In this document: positions 36,370 through 47,800 of the stretch, piece by piece
How the letters are laid out: the number at the start of each line of letters is the position of its first letter
Numbering within the stretch: the stretch's first letter is position 1
DNA from: Rugalucina vietnamica
Taxonomy: Eukaryota; Mollusca; Bivalvia; Lucinida; Lucinidae
Length of the DNA: 64,000 nucleotides
Reading direction: 5' to 3'
Assembly: GCA_964017185.1 (NCBI GenBank)
Contig: OZ024877.1
Span: 6,426,006 to 6,490,005 of the forward strand
Program-made: the position numbers and the translations under genes
Notes under the pieces: model-generated
Databases searched by the model: none
What the model saw: only the letters and a program-made list of their open reading frames with translations
Told to the model about the DNA's origin: nothing

Positions 36370-37765
36370 ACAAAATAGTCTCTGGTGAGTTTTGTTGCTG
36401 CCAACTGAATTGTTCTTGCTGAGAATGAGCCTGCTCTTGAAGTTCTTTCACAGTTCTACTCCCAGTTCTATTCCCAGCCCGAGCCACTATAGAACCAGTG
36501 GTACTCGAATTGTTTGTCGAACTCGTCGTCGCCTCCGTCACCAGAATATGTGGAAACTCATCACTCGATTGATAAAGGTCAGAATCCGCCCCGTGATAAT
36601 TAGCCTTCGAATGTTTACCACTTCCGATCTTGCAGTACATCGAGCATTTCTGACCATAGAGACAACCATAGCATATTGTCAGTACGGAAACGAACGCCGA
36701 GACAATCAGAAACGATACAATGAATATGACGATTACTTTTCGTCCCGTGAAGGGTGCCTTGAAGCTACAGAGATTGGGCGTACAGTCGTATAAACTAACT
36801 AGAATAACCACTATAAAGACCAAAAAGGTTCCACAAATTGCAGAAATGCTGAGTCCATGTAGAGAAACGACCTGAAAAAAAGAAAAGTTAGATTTGAAAT
36901 GAATTGGGAAATCTAACACACGGTGTGATGCGCGAAGTAGTAACTTAACCATAAGAAAGACTAAAAGGTACGGCCTGATTGGTCGTTAATTACTAGTATC
37001 TGCCCTAAATCTGAAATTTGTGGCCTCAGTAACAATTAAGATAAAAGGCTTATACCTATAAAAAAAAAGTTAGTTTCGCAAAATGGTTAGTTTGCTTATA
37101 AGCCGGGTCTGATAGTGAAACTGTAGTGGCTAGCTGGAGAGATCGTACTCTTTTGTCCATCGAAATAAATCACGCAATAATTTTATGATCATTTATATGA
37201 AAATCAACATAATAGTATAACCATTCTTACAAAACATTTCATGGCATCCCATGCGTCATTTACATGATTTCCCGAATCACAGATGGTTGTTTTACGTCCG
37301 GTTAGCAGGGAAAGTATCCCAGATAAGAACATCTGAAAAATAGTCGCATCCATTGTAAGTGTTTAAGACTGTGTCCCGAGAGACTGTCAAAATTATTTAA
37401 ATACACGCAATAGTGTAAGACACACAACGCGTGCTGCTTGGGTATAAAGCGTGGGGCCAAACTGTAAAACATTTAAGATAAGGCAAGACCATTCTATTTT
37501 TTTTCATTACACGCTAAAAGCCGCTGACTGACTTCAGCTGCTATTTTCGAAATTGTCCACAATTGTGGATCTAGCAGTAATAATGAACTTACAGAGATGC
37601 CAACAACGAATACTCCGGTATACAATGTTATCTTGTAATACTCGGTGGTTCCCTCTATATACTGCACAGCCAGACTACCAAACAGCAGCTCACCAATGCC
37701 CAGAGTCAGCTGTACAAGGGAGATAACCCTCAGAAACTGAATATAAATATCCCTGGCTTTTATAG
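36368..37765 (-). CDS. Four-transmembrane MS4A/CD20-like protein, tail truncated (gene 3)
   Basis: Exons 37593-37765, 37231-37332 and 36368-36871 join in phase 0 and give 257 codons plus a first exon that must supply an ATG and one base (phase 1). A candidate 13-base first exon (ATG CAT CAT TAC G, donor G|GTAAAC) lies at 38243-38255 but is unproven. Helices 1 and 2 are in the first listed exon and its junction (FLRVISLVQLTLGIGELLF; GVFVVGIS|MFLSGILSLL), helix 3 at SLHGLSISAICGTFLVFIVV and helix 4 at VIVIFIVSFLIVSAFVSVLT. The DCTP loop is shared with gene 2. The tail stops after a short KELQEQ...QQEQ...WQQQ coil; PPxY and PSAP are absent. The stop sits directly against a GAA microsatellite. 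Confidence 0.75.
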
Positions 37766-37823
37766 CTGAAAAAAGGAAAGAGAAAAAAAGACAATTATAG
37801 TTCTAGTTCTCCCTCTCCCTCAG

Positions 37824-38079
37824 TGACAAGTATACCCCCTTACACCCCACTTTTATATAACTTATTTAACCTGGGGATGCAGGGGTATACCTATTTTTCT
37901 TATTTTTGCTCCAAAACATAGATTGTGGGTACTGGTTAGAACCGCCTCGCCGAGTACCCACAATCTCTGTTTTGGAGCAAAAAATAGAAAAATAGGTATA
38001 CCTCTCCATACCCTAGTTTTGCTATGATTATAAAAGTTGGGTTCAAGGCGGTTTACATGTGAAGGACATGTTTTTCTGT
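37824..38079. mobile_element. MITE-like repeat family B, copy 4
   Basis: TATACCCCCTTACACCCCAC, the palindromic GTACTGGTTAGAACCGCC...GAGTACCCACAATC core and the GAAGGACATGTTTTTCTG end are present, about 60 bases upstream of the first listed exon of MS4A-like gene 3. Confidence 0.85.
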
Positions 38080-38140
38080 TGTGTTTGAAGATTCTAGTTT
38101 TTTATTCATCATGACGTTTTTTTTTTTTTTTTACTTTATT

Positions 38141-38231
38141 TGAGCCGCCTCATGGGAAAACCAACAATGTGGTTTTTGAACAGGTCCGACACAAACCGGG
38201 CAGATTGTTGGATTTCCCAAGAGGCGGCTCA
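38141..38231. mobile_element. MITE-like repeat family A, copy 5, internally deleted
   Basis: Only about 91 bp remain. Both ends (TGAGCCGCCTCATGGGAAAA / TTTCCCAAGAGGCGGCTCA) and a short ACAGGTCCGACACAAACCGG piece are present and the central hairpin is lost. ATT flanks both sides, a possible 3-bp target duplication. Confidence 0.8.
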
Positions 38232-38939
38232 ATTTTGTTTACCGTAATGATGCATTGCACGATGACACGGGGTCTATTCTTCAAGCCAATATGCTCGGGA
38301 GTTGTGCTGGTTAAGGTCAGTTTAGTCTGGTGTTTCATTGCTTTCTTCAAAAAATGAAGAAAATATAAGAACTTAGGTCAGCAATGTACTTTTTTGAAGT
38401 GCAGTCTCTAGATACATGTTAAAACATCAAATTAACATTAACAAATCTTTGCAAAAGTTTGAGAAGCGTTCAGCGGAAATGTTCAAAGCCCATAAAAGCA
38501 CGTGCCTCATCCACGAGAAGATAAACTAGCGGTACATTTTGGTTGATTTGTCGACACACTTGTGATTTTTAGCAGATTGCTGAAGGTGAGTACACTTGTT
38601 GGTCTTCAATGATTTATATATTCAAGAAACAACATGTCATTTTTCTTTGGAGGAAAAACAGCATGTAACATGTAAGAATAAAATGTAGGGGTGGTGTGAA
38701 TGCAAAGCACTAAATCATGGGTTGTGAGATATTTCCAAAGACATGAAACTGTTACATGTAAGTTTTCGTTATTATTGAGATCCGTTCGTGATATGGATTC
38801 TTTTAACAGGCAATACCATAAATAATATGTGCAGTTGCACACATTAAGACTTTCCTTAAATTGTTACAGTAGATCGAAGGGTAATAGGCGTTATAAGCAT
38901 TACAACTAATTTATACGATTAATAGTGAAAGTATAGTGA

Positions 38940-39475
38940 TTATACTATATAGTATATATATACGATTTTTCGGTCTGCGATTTTTCCTACGATTTTAGAC
39001 ATCGGAAGTGATCGTTAGCTACGACGTACGTGTTAACAATTCAACGATTTCTTGCTCTGGCTTTCGTCGATGTTTTGAGTCAGAACCGTATGGAGATCGT
39101 ATGGAAATCGTAGGGTATTCGCACTCTTTAACTGGAAATCGTACGGAGCCCGTGCGATGTTCGCGAGGAGTCGCTATGATTTCTGACCGAGCCCTTGCGG
39201 TCTCCCTACGATCGCCGAACTGCCGTCCATAAATTATCATAATAAATCATGCGGCGATTGTACGATCATCGCAGTGTCTCCGTATGGCGCGCGCTCGACG
39301 TGTCTACGGGATAAGGTTTTGAGATTTTTAAAAAAAATTGTAAAAGTGCAACCTATTGCAAATTCGTAGAGGCTATGATGATAGTTGAATATCGTAGGGT
39401 CATCCTGCGGACACCGGACGAAAATGTCAAAATTGTCATCGTGTGATCATCGCACGATAATCGTAGGTCAAATGT
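38940..39475. repeat. CpG-rich tract dense in TACGAT/ATCGTA
   Basis: CTACGATTTT, GATCGTATGG, AAATCGTAGG, AAATCGTACGG, CTACGATCGC, GTACGATCATCG, TATCGTAGGG and AATCGTAGG all occur within about 500 bases, in both orientations. Nearly mirror-image open frames on the two strands (39008-39232 and 39019-39240) reflect this. It is probably a foldback-type repeat; no coding call. Confidence 0.55.
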
Positions 39476-39539
39476 AACCTATGCATAATGCATAATAGTC
39501 ATAGTAGTCATTGATGTGAGGATGAGTTGGGCATTACGT

Positions 39540-39800
39540 CCACTGGATAATTTAGGTCGAACGGAGGCAAGACCTAGGTTAAAAGTCCCATTTGAAACAC
39601 GAGATTGAATCAACGATGATTAGAGGTTTTAAATTCAATTTCAACTGGGGTAACCATGCTGCGTCCTTGAGCACGACACATCTACAAACACAGGAAGCAC
39701 TACGTAACGTTCCCAGGAGCTGCCTCTCTGAGGCTACAGAGCTGCCTCTTTGAAAGCAACCCGCCGTTGCTAAGGAATAAGGAAGATCAAATGGCGTCAT
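39540..39800 (+). repeat. Possible decayed SINE
   Basis: GCGTCCTTGAGCACGACACA resembles the SINE core, and AGCTGCCTCT(C/T)TGA is duplicated in tandem. The tRNA-like head is not recognisable. Confidence 0.3.
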
Positions 39801-40609
39801 CAATATCTCAAGGGTTCGCGTTATGCAACTAACGAGTCAGAATTACGAGGAACCATTTGGGATGGGATAAGATCCTTGTTAAGCTTTTGAGCGAATATGT
39901 CTCTCGGCCACTATAAACAAGCTCAGTTATTTCAAATTTGAGAGTGGTTGCGATTGCATAAACAATTTGAGTACCTGATACAGTGTCAGTCAGATTGCAC
40001 GTCTACCATACTAAAGCGTCTTAACATTCACGACCACCTGAAAAATGTGCTTATACCAAGATTTTTTTTATTTTGGACTCGCTTTCATGAAGCGATTTCG
40101 ATTCCCAGGAATGTACGTACTGGTTATATTTGTTTGTGGGTCGAATCGGACAATGTCCGATGCATAAATATTCAAAATGTAGGGCAAACTTGTGAATCTG
40201 GCCGAAACTGTAACATCAAAACAGCCACGTATCGAAACTATGAACATCAAAATCTAGTTTCCTATTGCATCTTCGCCACTCTAGTTTCGATTTCTACTAG
40301 CGTTTGCAAATTCTCTTGAGACTGCACATCAGGATTTTATTCAAAGTCAAAAGATAAAACAGTAATAATGCAACTTACCTGTTCACCTGTCTACTCCATT
40401 TCCTTGTTTACATTCAATTTCTCAAAACCACTAGCGGAACCTGCTTATACCTGGACGACACCAGATTATAGAGGCTTAGAGAATAGACCCCGTGCATGAG
40501 AACCGAACAAATAATTTTAAATGTTTTAAGTTTAACCCACGGCATAAACTGAGGGCGAAGTCGGGTCCCGTACGGTAAAATCTATTTAAGACCCACTGTA
40601 ATTTTTCCG
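39801..40609. other. Intergenic, nothing recognised
   Basis: A good splice donor-like site on the minus strand (AACAG|GTAAGT, near 40380) stands alone. Its phase does not suit MS4A-like gene 3. Frames up to 123 codons lack support. Confidence 0.45.
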
Positions 40610-40870
40610 ATGTGGAACTTCAGTTGTGGTTCAGTATGCGTTGCATGTTTTGGTGTCGACTATTCGCTCTATTTTGTTATTTACGTGCGCATTCAAATAT
40701 TAAGGTAAGTTCGGGTAACCGATTGCCCACTGCTGCTCACTTGGCTTACGAAACGTTTGTAGGGGACTTTTTATGTCATGATTGTGCCTGATTGTCTATT
40801 TCATTTTTCCACCTATCACTTAAGTTCTGATTGCACTAGTTCCTGATCGTGTTTTCTTTATATTTTTTTC
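40610..40870 (+). mobile_element. Retroelement 3' tail, family T, diverged
   Basis: GTTTTGGTGTCGAC, AAGTTCGGGTAACCGATTG, GCTGCTCACTTGGCTTACGA, GTGCCTGATTGTC and CTGATTGCACTAGTTCCTGA keep the family T order. Confidence 0.6.
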
Positions 40871-41293
40871 TGGTCGTTGTTTACTTTTTACCATCTATCG
40901 ACGATTTGTTTGTAGTCACAACTTTCCGTTTAATACGTAGCTTTCAGGGAACATTGTTAGACTGGTGTCAGTCCAATAAATAAAACAATATCACTTTACA
41001 AACACTTAAAAGTCAAGAAATGTCCATCGGATTCAGAATGCAACTATTTACTATCAAAGTCAGAATTAGTGCATGTATATATTTCAGCTAATGGGGAAGT
41101 AATAAAATATCATGGTAATAGCCCTTCATTGGTTAAGAATTAAGACTATACATGGCCTGAATCCCAGGCTAGGAACATTGGATATAGACAAATTTCAATG
41201 AATTTTAAAATTGCATTAAAATAAATAAAAAAAAAGGTAATGATATGGAGACTAGTGGCTAGTCTAGAGCTTAAGTTGTGCATCGTTTAAGAA

Positions 41294-41317
41294 AACAGAC
41301 AGACAGACAGACAGACA
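41294..41317. repeat. (ACAG)n tail of the retrotransposon
   Basis: A short tetranucleotide run directly after AATAAACTATTG on the element's strand. It is likely the microsatellite-type 3' terminus used by some LINEs instead of poly(A). Confidence 0.75.
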
Positions 41318-41479
41318 ATAGTTTATTATAGTCTCACTTCCACATATATAGATGTACAAACAGCAATATATGATAGAAACATTCTTATTAAGAATTATGA
41401 GAGACTTCTTGAATTAATAAATAGAATGCATTACACAATATAAGTATCTACAAATGATATATACACCAATCAAGAATCT

Positions 41480-42476
41480 TCCACCTCCCACGATGGCGCC
41501 GCCAAGACCCGCGGCTCAAGTGGCTGGGCGTTTTCCCTACCTACGAGAGCCACTAATCCGGGCGAACGCCGATGCGGTCAGTGGAAATGATATCAGCCGA
41601 ACGGCCCACGCACCACCACGCCACTCGAATGCGAGAAACATGTGGCGGAAACCAATGCCCAAACAGCATGCCCCCACACCGACCGCCGCAGAGGTGCACA
41701 GCCCGTGCAGTTGAGTTACTAATTTCATAAAGCCTGAACTATTACAGCTAGTTACATAAAACGTTACAAACATCTAAAGGACATAGTACAAATAATTATA
41801 TACAAATCATTTAAACAAAATTTTACATGTATCCTAATGTGTACAACCTTTTGAAATGGTAATATGATTATTTATATAGTTGTTTGCGTCTTTCTGATAA
41901 AATGTCGTTGCAGATTTTGGCATTTAACCTTATAACTGGAATTATTTCACAGCTAAAAATGCAAATTCATTTATCCTGAGTTACTATTTTCAAAAGTCCC
42001 AACTATACATAAAACGTTACAAACATGTAGATGCATACACCCCAAGAAAACAGAACAAATGATTATATACAATAATAACAACATTTTACATGAATATAGA
42101 TAAAACGAACCGTCCCGCACCACAAACACACGCGGACCCAAACCCCACATATTCTGGTATGAGAAGCTAAAGAAACTACAGAGTAGAAGGTGCGCGTCGA
42201 GAAACAGTCTTATAGGGAGTGGTCCTACAAAGGTCGCCCCCAACGCACACCGCCCGTCCGTAGGCGAGCAGCTATTTGTATCTGAAGATAGGGGCCCGCG
42301 AATGTCCGCATTGCAGGAAAGAACCTGTAATAACCTAATATGTACAACCTGAAATAGTAATGTGATCATTTATATAATTGTTTTCGTCTTTCTGATAAAA
42401 TGTCGTTGCAGATTTTGGCACTTAACCTTATAACTGGAATTATTTCACAGCTAAAAATGCAAATTAATTTATCCTG
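41480..42476. repeat. About 500-bp tandem duplication in the LINE 3' region
   Basis: TTCTGATAAAATGTCGTTGC, AGATTTTGGCATTTAACCTT and ATTTCACAGCTAAAAATGCA at 41890-41970 recur at 42390-42470, and ACATAAAACGTTACAAACAT at about 41753 recurs near 42009. The distal copy overlaps the end of ORF2. Confidence 0.8.
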
Positions 42477-45400
42477 TCTTGTTTTTGTATAAAAGTCTGG
42501 TACATGCTCTCTCAATTTTGCAAACCAAGGCTCCCTAATTTGATGGTATAAAGGACAATCTAGCAAAACATGTTCTTCAGATTCTACGGTATCCGTGCAG
42601 TGAAAGCATGTTCTTTCTTCTTCATTTAAACGCTCATATCTACCCGTTTCGATTCTCAAAGGTGCTATTCCCATTCTAAATTTTGCAAACGCGCTTCTGT
42701 GATTTCTCTGCATTATTATTTTAACATAGTTTTCTTCTTCGTATGCGGTTTTGAAAAGTTTATACGTTCTAAGTTTATTTCGTCCATTCCCGCGTCTTGC
42801 TTCAAGCCTTGTTACGTCGTTTATCCATGTTTGATTATCCTGTGTTTTTAAATACTCACTAATTCTATTTATAATAAAACTTTTATTTATGTTTTCTGAT
42901 CCCGTAGTAAAAAGATCCCCCGTATTACAATCATCCATCAGTTGTTTAATTCTGTATGCCCAATTTTTACTTCGGAAGTTGCCGTGGTTAACGGACCATT
43001 GGTAAATTCTACGATTAAGCCTGCTTTGATCCATAAGCTTTATTCTACACCATTGATTCATTACGCATCGCCACTGTGTTAGATATATCGAGTCCCAACC
43101 TGAATCGCCATTAACGGCCGCATTTGGTGCATATCTTCCGACACCTAGAAAGAATCTAAGCGCGCGGTTCTGTACTGCTTTAACGCATGTAAATCGCCTA
43201 CTTCCCCAAATTGATGCACCGTAGTTAATTACACTCAGTACTGTACTGTTGTATAACTTTGTAAATGTCGAAAAGGGAAATCCGCCTGCCATTTTGAATT
43301 TTGTAATGAGAAGTCCCAGCGCCCTGCTTGCCGAGTTTGCGACCTGCTTTGCCATTTTCTCATAATCTAAGTGTTCTGTTAAAAGTAAACCGAGATAAAC
43401 ATATTGAGATACTGTTTCTAGAGTTTTACGCCCGCATCTAAATTCTACAGTGCTTACTGGTTTTGATTGATTTCTAAAGTGAATTATTTTCGATTTGCTA
43501 ACGTTTACCTCCAATTTATTATTATCGCACCAAATGTTTAGCTCGTTCATTAAAAGTTGCAGTTCATGTTCATTTTCTGCGAGAAAGACAACGTCATCCG
43601 CATAGGCTAGAATGCCTACCTTTTCCCCGTCAATTTCAATGCCAATGTCTAGAGAGTTTATCATAATAATTAAATCGTTGATGTATAAATTAAACAGAAT
43701 GCTGGAGAGAGAACATCCCTGTTTCAAGCCACAGCTTACGTTAAACCATTCAGTGAGTTTTCCATTGATTCTCACGGCACATCGGACGTTGTCATAAATT
43801 GATAGCAGTGCATTATACATTAATCCCGAGATTCCTAGATTTGAAAGTTTTGTGAAAAGGATTCCCCTGTCAATACTATCGTAAGCTTTTTTGAAGTCAA
43901 TAAATGCAGCAAAGGTGTCTTTATTATGAAGTTTTCTGGTTTCTATAATCGAGGTTAGAGAAGAAATTTGATCTATCGTGCTGCGTTGCTTTCTAAACCC
44001 ATTCTGGTTATCTGCTATTACTGTGTTTTCAGTTTCCCAATTGCTTAGTCTATTATTCAAAATTATACAGTAAAGTTTATAAACAGATGACGTAATTGTG
44101 ATGCCGCGGTAATTTAAAGGATCCGTGCGGTCAGCCGTTGTCGATTTTGGAATTGGATTGATGATACCTTGTTTCCACGCGCTCGGGATAATACCTGTGG
44201 TGAAACATTTATTAAATAATGCATGCAATGTATCGAGTAAATTGTCACTTTTTAAAACTTCTGCTGGTAAGTCATCGATGCCTACCGCTTTATTACTTTT
44301 TAGGCTCCTTATAGCCAACATTAATTCTGCCCTACTAATATCAGCATCAAAATTATAGTTATAGTCTCTACGTTCTTGTGATTTATCAGGAAAGTTTGAA
44401 AGATTATTATTACAATTTAATAAATTTTCGAAACCTGCTTTCCAAACATCCAAAACATCACCCAACTTATTGCTTACTTCGCCATTTGAAAGTTTAACTT
44501 CACATGGAATTTCTTTCCTTCTTTCTTGCCCTATACCAATTTTGCCTATTTCTTTCCAAAAGGATTTTTGATCAGATGTTTCCAACTGTTCTATTTCAGT
44601 TTGCTTCTGTTTCCAAAATTTACGTTTAGCCTTTTGAACTTCCTTATTGAAAAACTTTCTGTACCTTAGAAACTCGTCTCTTTTTGCACGTTTCGACTGG
44701 ACATCTGACTTTAACATAGCTTTTTCTTTTGTGCATAACTCGTTCCAAATATTTGTCAGTTCCACAGACCACCATGGCTTTTTAAGTCGCCTTTTCTTAT
44801 TGTTTGTCCCAGTTTTAATTTTAATAGTTTTAAAATCGACTTTCTGGTACATTTCTTTCTTGATTAAGTTTACAAAAAGGTTATAATTTTCATCTGCATC
44901 ACTTTGATTGCGTGTACTATTTTCGAGTGTTTCTATGAAATTTGTTAATTCTTCGCGTTTATCTAATAGAAAGTCACTTGGGATATCTCTGCTGAACTTA
45001 CTTATTTCAATAGGTTCATCGTCAAGGTGCCTGTCAGGTTTGCATATAATTTCAAAATTTGTTTTCCAAGTTAGAATAGAGTGGTCTGGTTTAGAGGTTT
45101 CTGGTTCTATTGTGTCAATGATATTAATGTCATTTATAAGATCTGTCGTTTTATGAACATTGAATTCTGTGAATTTATTGAGATCTTCATGCGGTATCAA
45201 ACAGTAGTCAACCACAGAGGCACCTTGACCTTTTATACAAGTATAATCGTTTGACAACATGTTTCTGCCGTTCAGTATACAACAATTCGTATTAATTAAA
45301 AAACTCGCATAGTAATTCGCCGTACTTGTTAGAGGTAAAATCAATAATATGTCTACTCTGTATATAGTCAACACCCTCAATAAAATCTTGAAAATCTGAA

Positions 45401-45889
45401 CATCTAGCATTGAAATCTCCACAAATATAAAATAAATCATTCTTACAATATTGGTGCATTTGGCATATCAAATTATCAAAGAAATCATCAGCGTCTATGT
45501 TTCTCGAGGATTCTTTTGGGGGGAGGTAGCACACGGTAGCACACACATGTGTGCAGAACAGCTTCATCGATTTTAGAAACAAATTTAAGCCAAAGTATTC
45601 CCTCTACTGTGTCATCTTCAATTACAATATTGAATTTTTCCATAATATGATTTTTGACTAGAAATCCAACACCCCCAGATCCTTTCTTTGCTCTAATATG
45701 GATATTATTTCTATTATTACCAAACCACGAGTATCCTTCTATCTCAATTATTTGCGTACTTAAAAGATGCGTTTCTGCTATGCCAATAATGTCAAGATTG
45801 AGATGATTAAGTATTTCTTTCCTTAAAAAGAAACTGTCTGTATCTTTTCTCTGTGCCCAACCCATCACGTTCCAAAATCCGCATGACCA
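42366..45889 (-). pseudogene. Retrotransposon ORF2: AP endonuclease + reverse transcriptase, two frameshifts
   Basis: The endonuclease begins at GFWNVMGWAQRKD (about 45880) and holds IAETHL. The frame changes at about 45525-45544, where the 10-mer GGTAGCACAC is duplicated in tandem. GDFNAR then follows in a second frame. A second change near 45298 leads into the long RT frame (1024 codons by ORF, the first 47 or so being out-of-frame noise), with DYCL and PDHS completing the endonuclease. The RT carries NYRGITITSSVYK, FIDFKKAYDSI, GLKQGCSLSS and the catalytic AYADDVVF (YADD at about 613-616). The C-terminus has CFHC...EEHVLLDC, a zinc knuckle-like motif. It cannot make one continuous protein as written. 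Confidence 0.85.
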
Positions 45890-45961
45890 CTATCGCCTGT
45901 TACTGTAGTTATAGTCATGACTAGATCTGTATCCCTGAGAATTTCTATCTGACCGATAGGG

Positions 45962-47497
45962 TTAGGAATGTCTCGATTCCCGCCTTTCATAATTATTTCT
46001 TTCACAGTCAGTATTGTACGTGTCGCGGTTTCTCCTATAATCATAATTGCCCCTGTATGTATTGTTATACGAGTGTCCGTATCGTTGGTACGATGTTTGC
46101 CTCTCATACCCTCCGTTGTTGTTGCTGTTGTTGTTGTTATTGTTGTTGTTGTTGTTGATGTTCTGCAGCACCCGCGATCCTTTCAGGAATAACCTATCAG
46201 ATCCTATTGTGTTGACAATTGCCCTTAAATTGTTGTTCAAACGTCTTTGTTCCGGTGCCATGTGATGCTCGATATAAACATTTTCGTACCGTCTTGATTT
46301 TCTAAGTTCGCGTTTTTTCTGCATTATGCTGTTTTTGTCATTCAGTGATTTGCAAACTGCAACTACGATGCCTGGTTTGTTTTCATTCTTAGACTGTTTC
46401 CGTATTGCCGATTCAACCCTGATTTTGTCAAGCTTTAACCCACTGCTGATCAAACTGTTCACTATGTCTTTTACGTTTTCGTTTTCCCTTTCATCTAAGT
46501 GCCTAATGATTATGCTTCGCTTAAGACTGTCAGGTTCACTACCGTCGTTATCTTCTTTTCGCCCGTTGCTTACTTTTTCTTCCAGGTCCTTCATTCTTCT
46601 GTTAAGCTCATCGATTTCGTCACCCAGTTCCTCTTTGAACGTTGGCAGTGTTGTTTCCTCTACCCTAGTGACAGAGGTGACAATTTTATCATTTGTGGTT
46701 CTTATTTTTTGTATTTCCTTGTCAATATTGTTTTTTATCACCTTCGTCTTGTCGTCCAGTTTCTTATCGAGTGCCTTCGAAACCTTGGTCTCGACCTTTT
46801 TTGCTAGTCCCTCTATTCTGTTATTAAAATCAGTCCTTATCTTTTCAATTTCAGTTTTCATCTCGTTCTTCATCACTTCAATTTTTTCATTGTTATTTTT
46901 GCTTATTTCGTCCATTTTGTTTTCAAGACCACAACGTAATTCGTCCATCGCTTGCAATATTCTGCTTGTATCGATCGACTCCCTTTGTGATGAAGTCATA
47001 TTTTTGCCCTTTTTCCCAATGCTTTCAGCGATTTTGGTATCTTTGTCCTTTTTACCAAGTAAGTTTCGTCTGGCACGGACCACATTTCGGGAAGATTGTT
47101 TGTTCTCATTCTTTGTCTCATTTCCGCGTATTATAGTTGATTCACAATTTTCTTCACAGTCACTGTCCTCATTGTATCTGTTGGCAATGTCACTTCTTAT
47201 CTTTTTAACTTCACTCTCTCCAATTGCTGGAAGAGATAGGTGGCGCTTCCTGCTACTATTTTCTGCTATCGGTGTCCTGAGTACTGTTGTAATTTGCTGA
47301 GAGCACATGACTGCTTCCACATACTGTGCAGCATCAAGCAACGAACTCGCGTTTTGAGCTGAGCGAGGCCCTGTTCCGGCTGTACTTGGTTGCTTCACAT
47401 TTTCCTTGTTAGCCTCAGGTGAACAGGTGGTGTTCAAATCGGTATCTTGGCCCGTGTGCGCTTCAGCCATGCATGACGATTTTTCCGACATGTTCAC
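45962..47497 (-). CDS. Retrotransposon ORF1 RNA-binding protein
   Basis: 511 codons. Residues about 185-312 form a long charged coiled coil. About 327-440 (RSIIIRHLDERENENVKDIV...) resembles the RRM-like RNA-binding domain of L1-type ORF1 proteins, with a basic KKRELRKSRR stretch. About 447-461 is poly-Asn, followed by a Tyr/Arg/Asn-rich tail. It should trimerise and coat the element RNA. After the TAA stop the same frame continues 23 similar codons (YRSDRNSQGYRSS-type) to a TAG at 45890-45892 and then enters the endonuclease, so the TAA may be a premature stop. Confidence 0.8.
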   Translation of the reverse strand: MNMSEKSSCMAEAHTGQDTDLNTTCSPEANKENVKQPSTAGTGPRSAQNASSLLDAAQYVEAVMCSQQITTVLRTPIAENSSRKRHLSLPAIGESEVKKIRSDIANRYNEDSDCEENCESTIIRGNETKNENKQSSRNVVRARRNLLGKKDKDTKIAESIGKKGKNMTSSQRESIDTSRILQAMDELRCGLENKMDEISKNNNEKIEVMKNEMKTEIEKIRTDFNNRIEGLAKKVETKVSKALDKKLDDKTKVIKNNIDKEIQKIRTTNDKIVTSVTRVEETTLPTFKEELGDEIDELNRRMKDLEEKVSNGRKEDNDGSEPDSLKRSIIIRHLDERENENVKDIVNSLISSGLKLDKIRVESAIRKQSKNENKPGIVVAVCKSLNDKNSIMQKKRELRKSRRYENVYIEHHMAPEQRRLNNNLRAIVNTIGSDRLFLKGSRVLQNINNNNNNNNNNSNNNGGYERQTSYQRYGHSYNNTYRGNYDYRRNRDTYNTDCERNNYERRESRHS

Positions 47498-47800
47498 TGC
47501 AGTCTTTTGAATTGTAAATGTTACTCACAGTATTACACTATTGAGGGCCTCAGGGCAGTGTTAGTCAGGTCACACAGGTATTGAGTTAATATTCTGCTGG
47601 CTATTGTTCTTTTTATCGAAACAAAGAAATATTCCAATACTCACTGTTTTCGCACAAATTATAATATTTTCCCAAAATTTATATCCAAATATCAAATCCT
47701 GATGAATTGCCGAACACACTGATATATAAATTGTCAATATCACACACCTAGAAAAAGAAGAAATTTGCAAAAGAAACTGCTGGACGAAAAAGCGAACCTT

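Larger units (their letters stand above)
41294..47800 (-). mobile_element. Non-LTR retrotransposon (ORF1 + EN/RT ORF2), near full length, inactivated
   Basis: On the minus strand the order is 5' region, ORF1 (47497-45962), endonuclease (45889 downward, in three frames), RT and C-terminal zinc knuckle-like region (to 42366), then a long 3' region ending AATAAACTATTGTC-TGTC repeats at about 41294-41320. The 3' region contains a tandem duplication of about 500 bp (about 41480-41976 and 41980-42476) that includes the last codons of ORF2. The 5' limit is not defined; 47800 is a guess. The clade (L1/Tx1-like versus CR1/Nimb-like) needs phylogeny. Confidence 0.85.

Noticed and set aside
40360..40420. 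Minus-strand donor AACAG|GTAAGT as exon 1 of MS4A-like gene 3
   Set aside because: An in-frame TGA lies seven bases before the donor in the phase required by the next exon, and no ATG lies between.
46326..47300. 324-codon plus-strand frame rich in Ser, Leu and Phe
   Set aside because: It is the antisense of retrotransposon ORF1; the Glu/Lys-rich coiled coil reads as Ser/Phe/Leu on the other strand.
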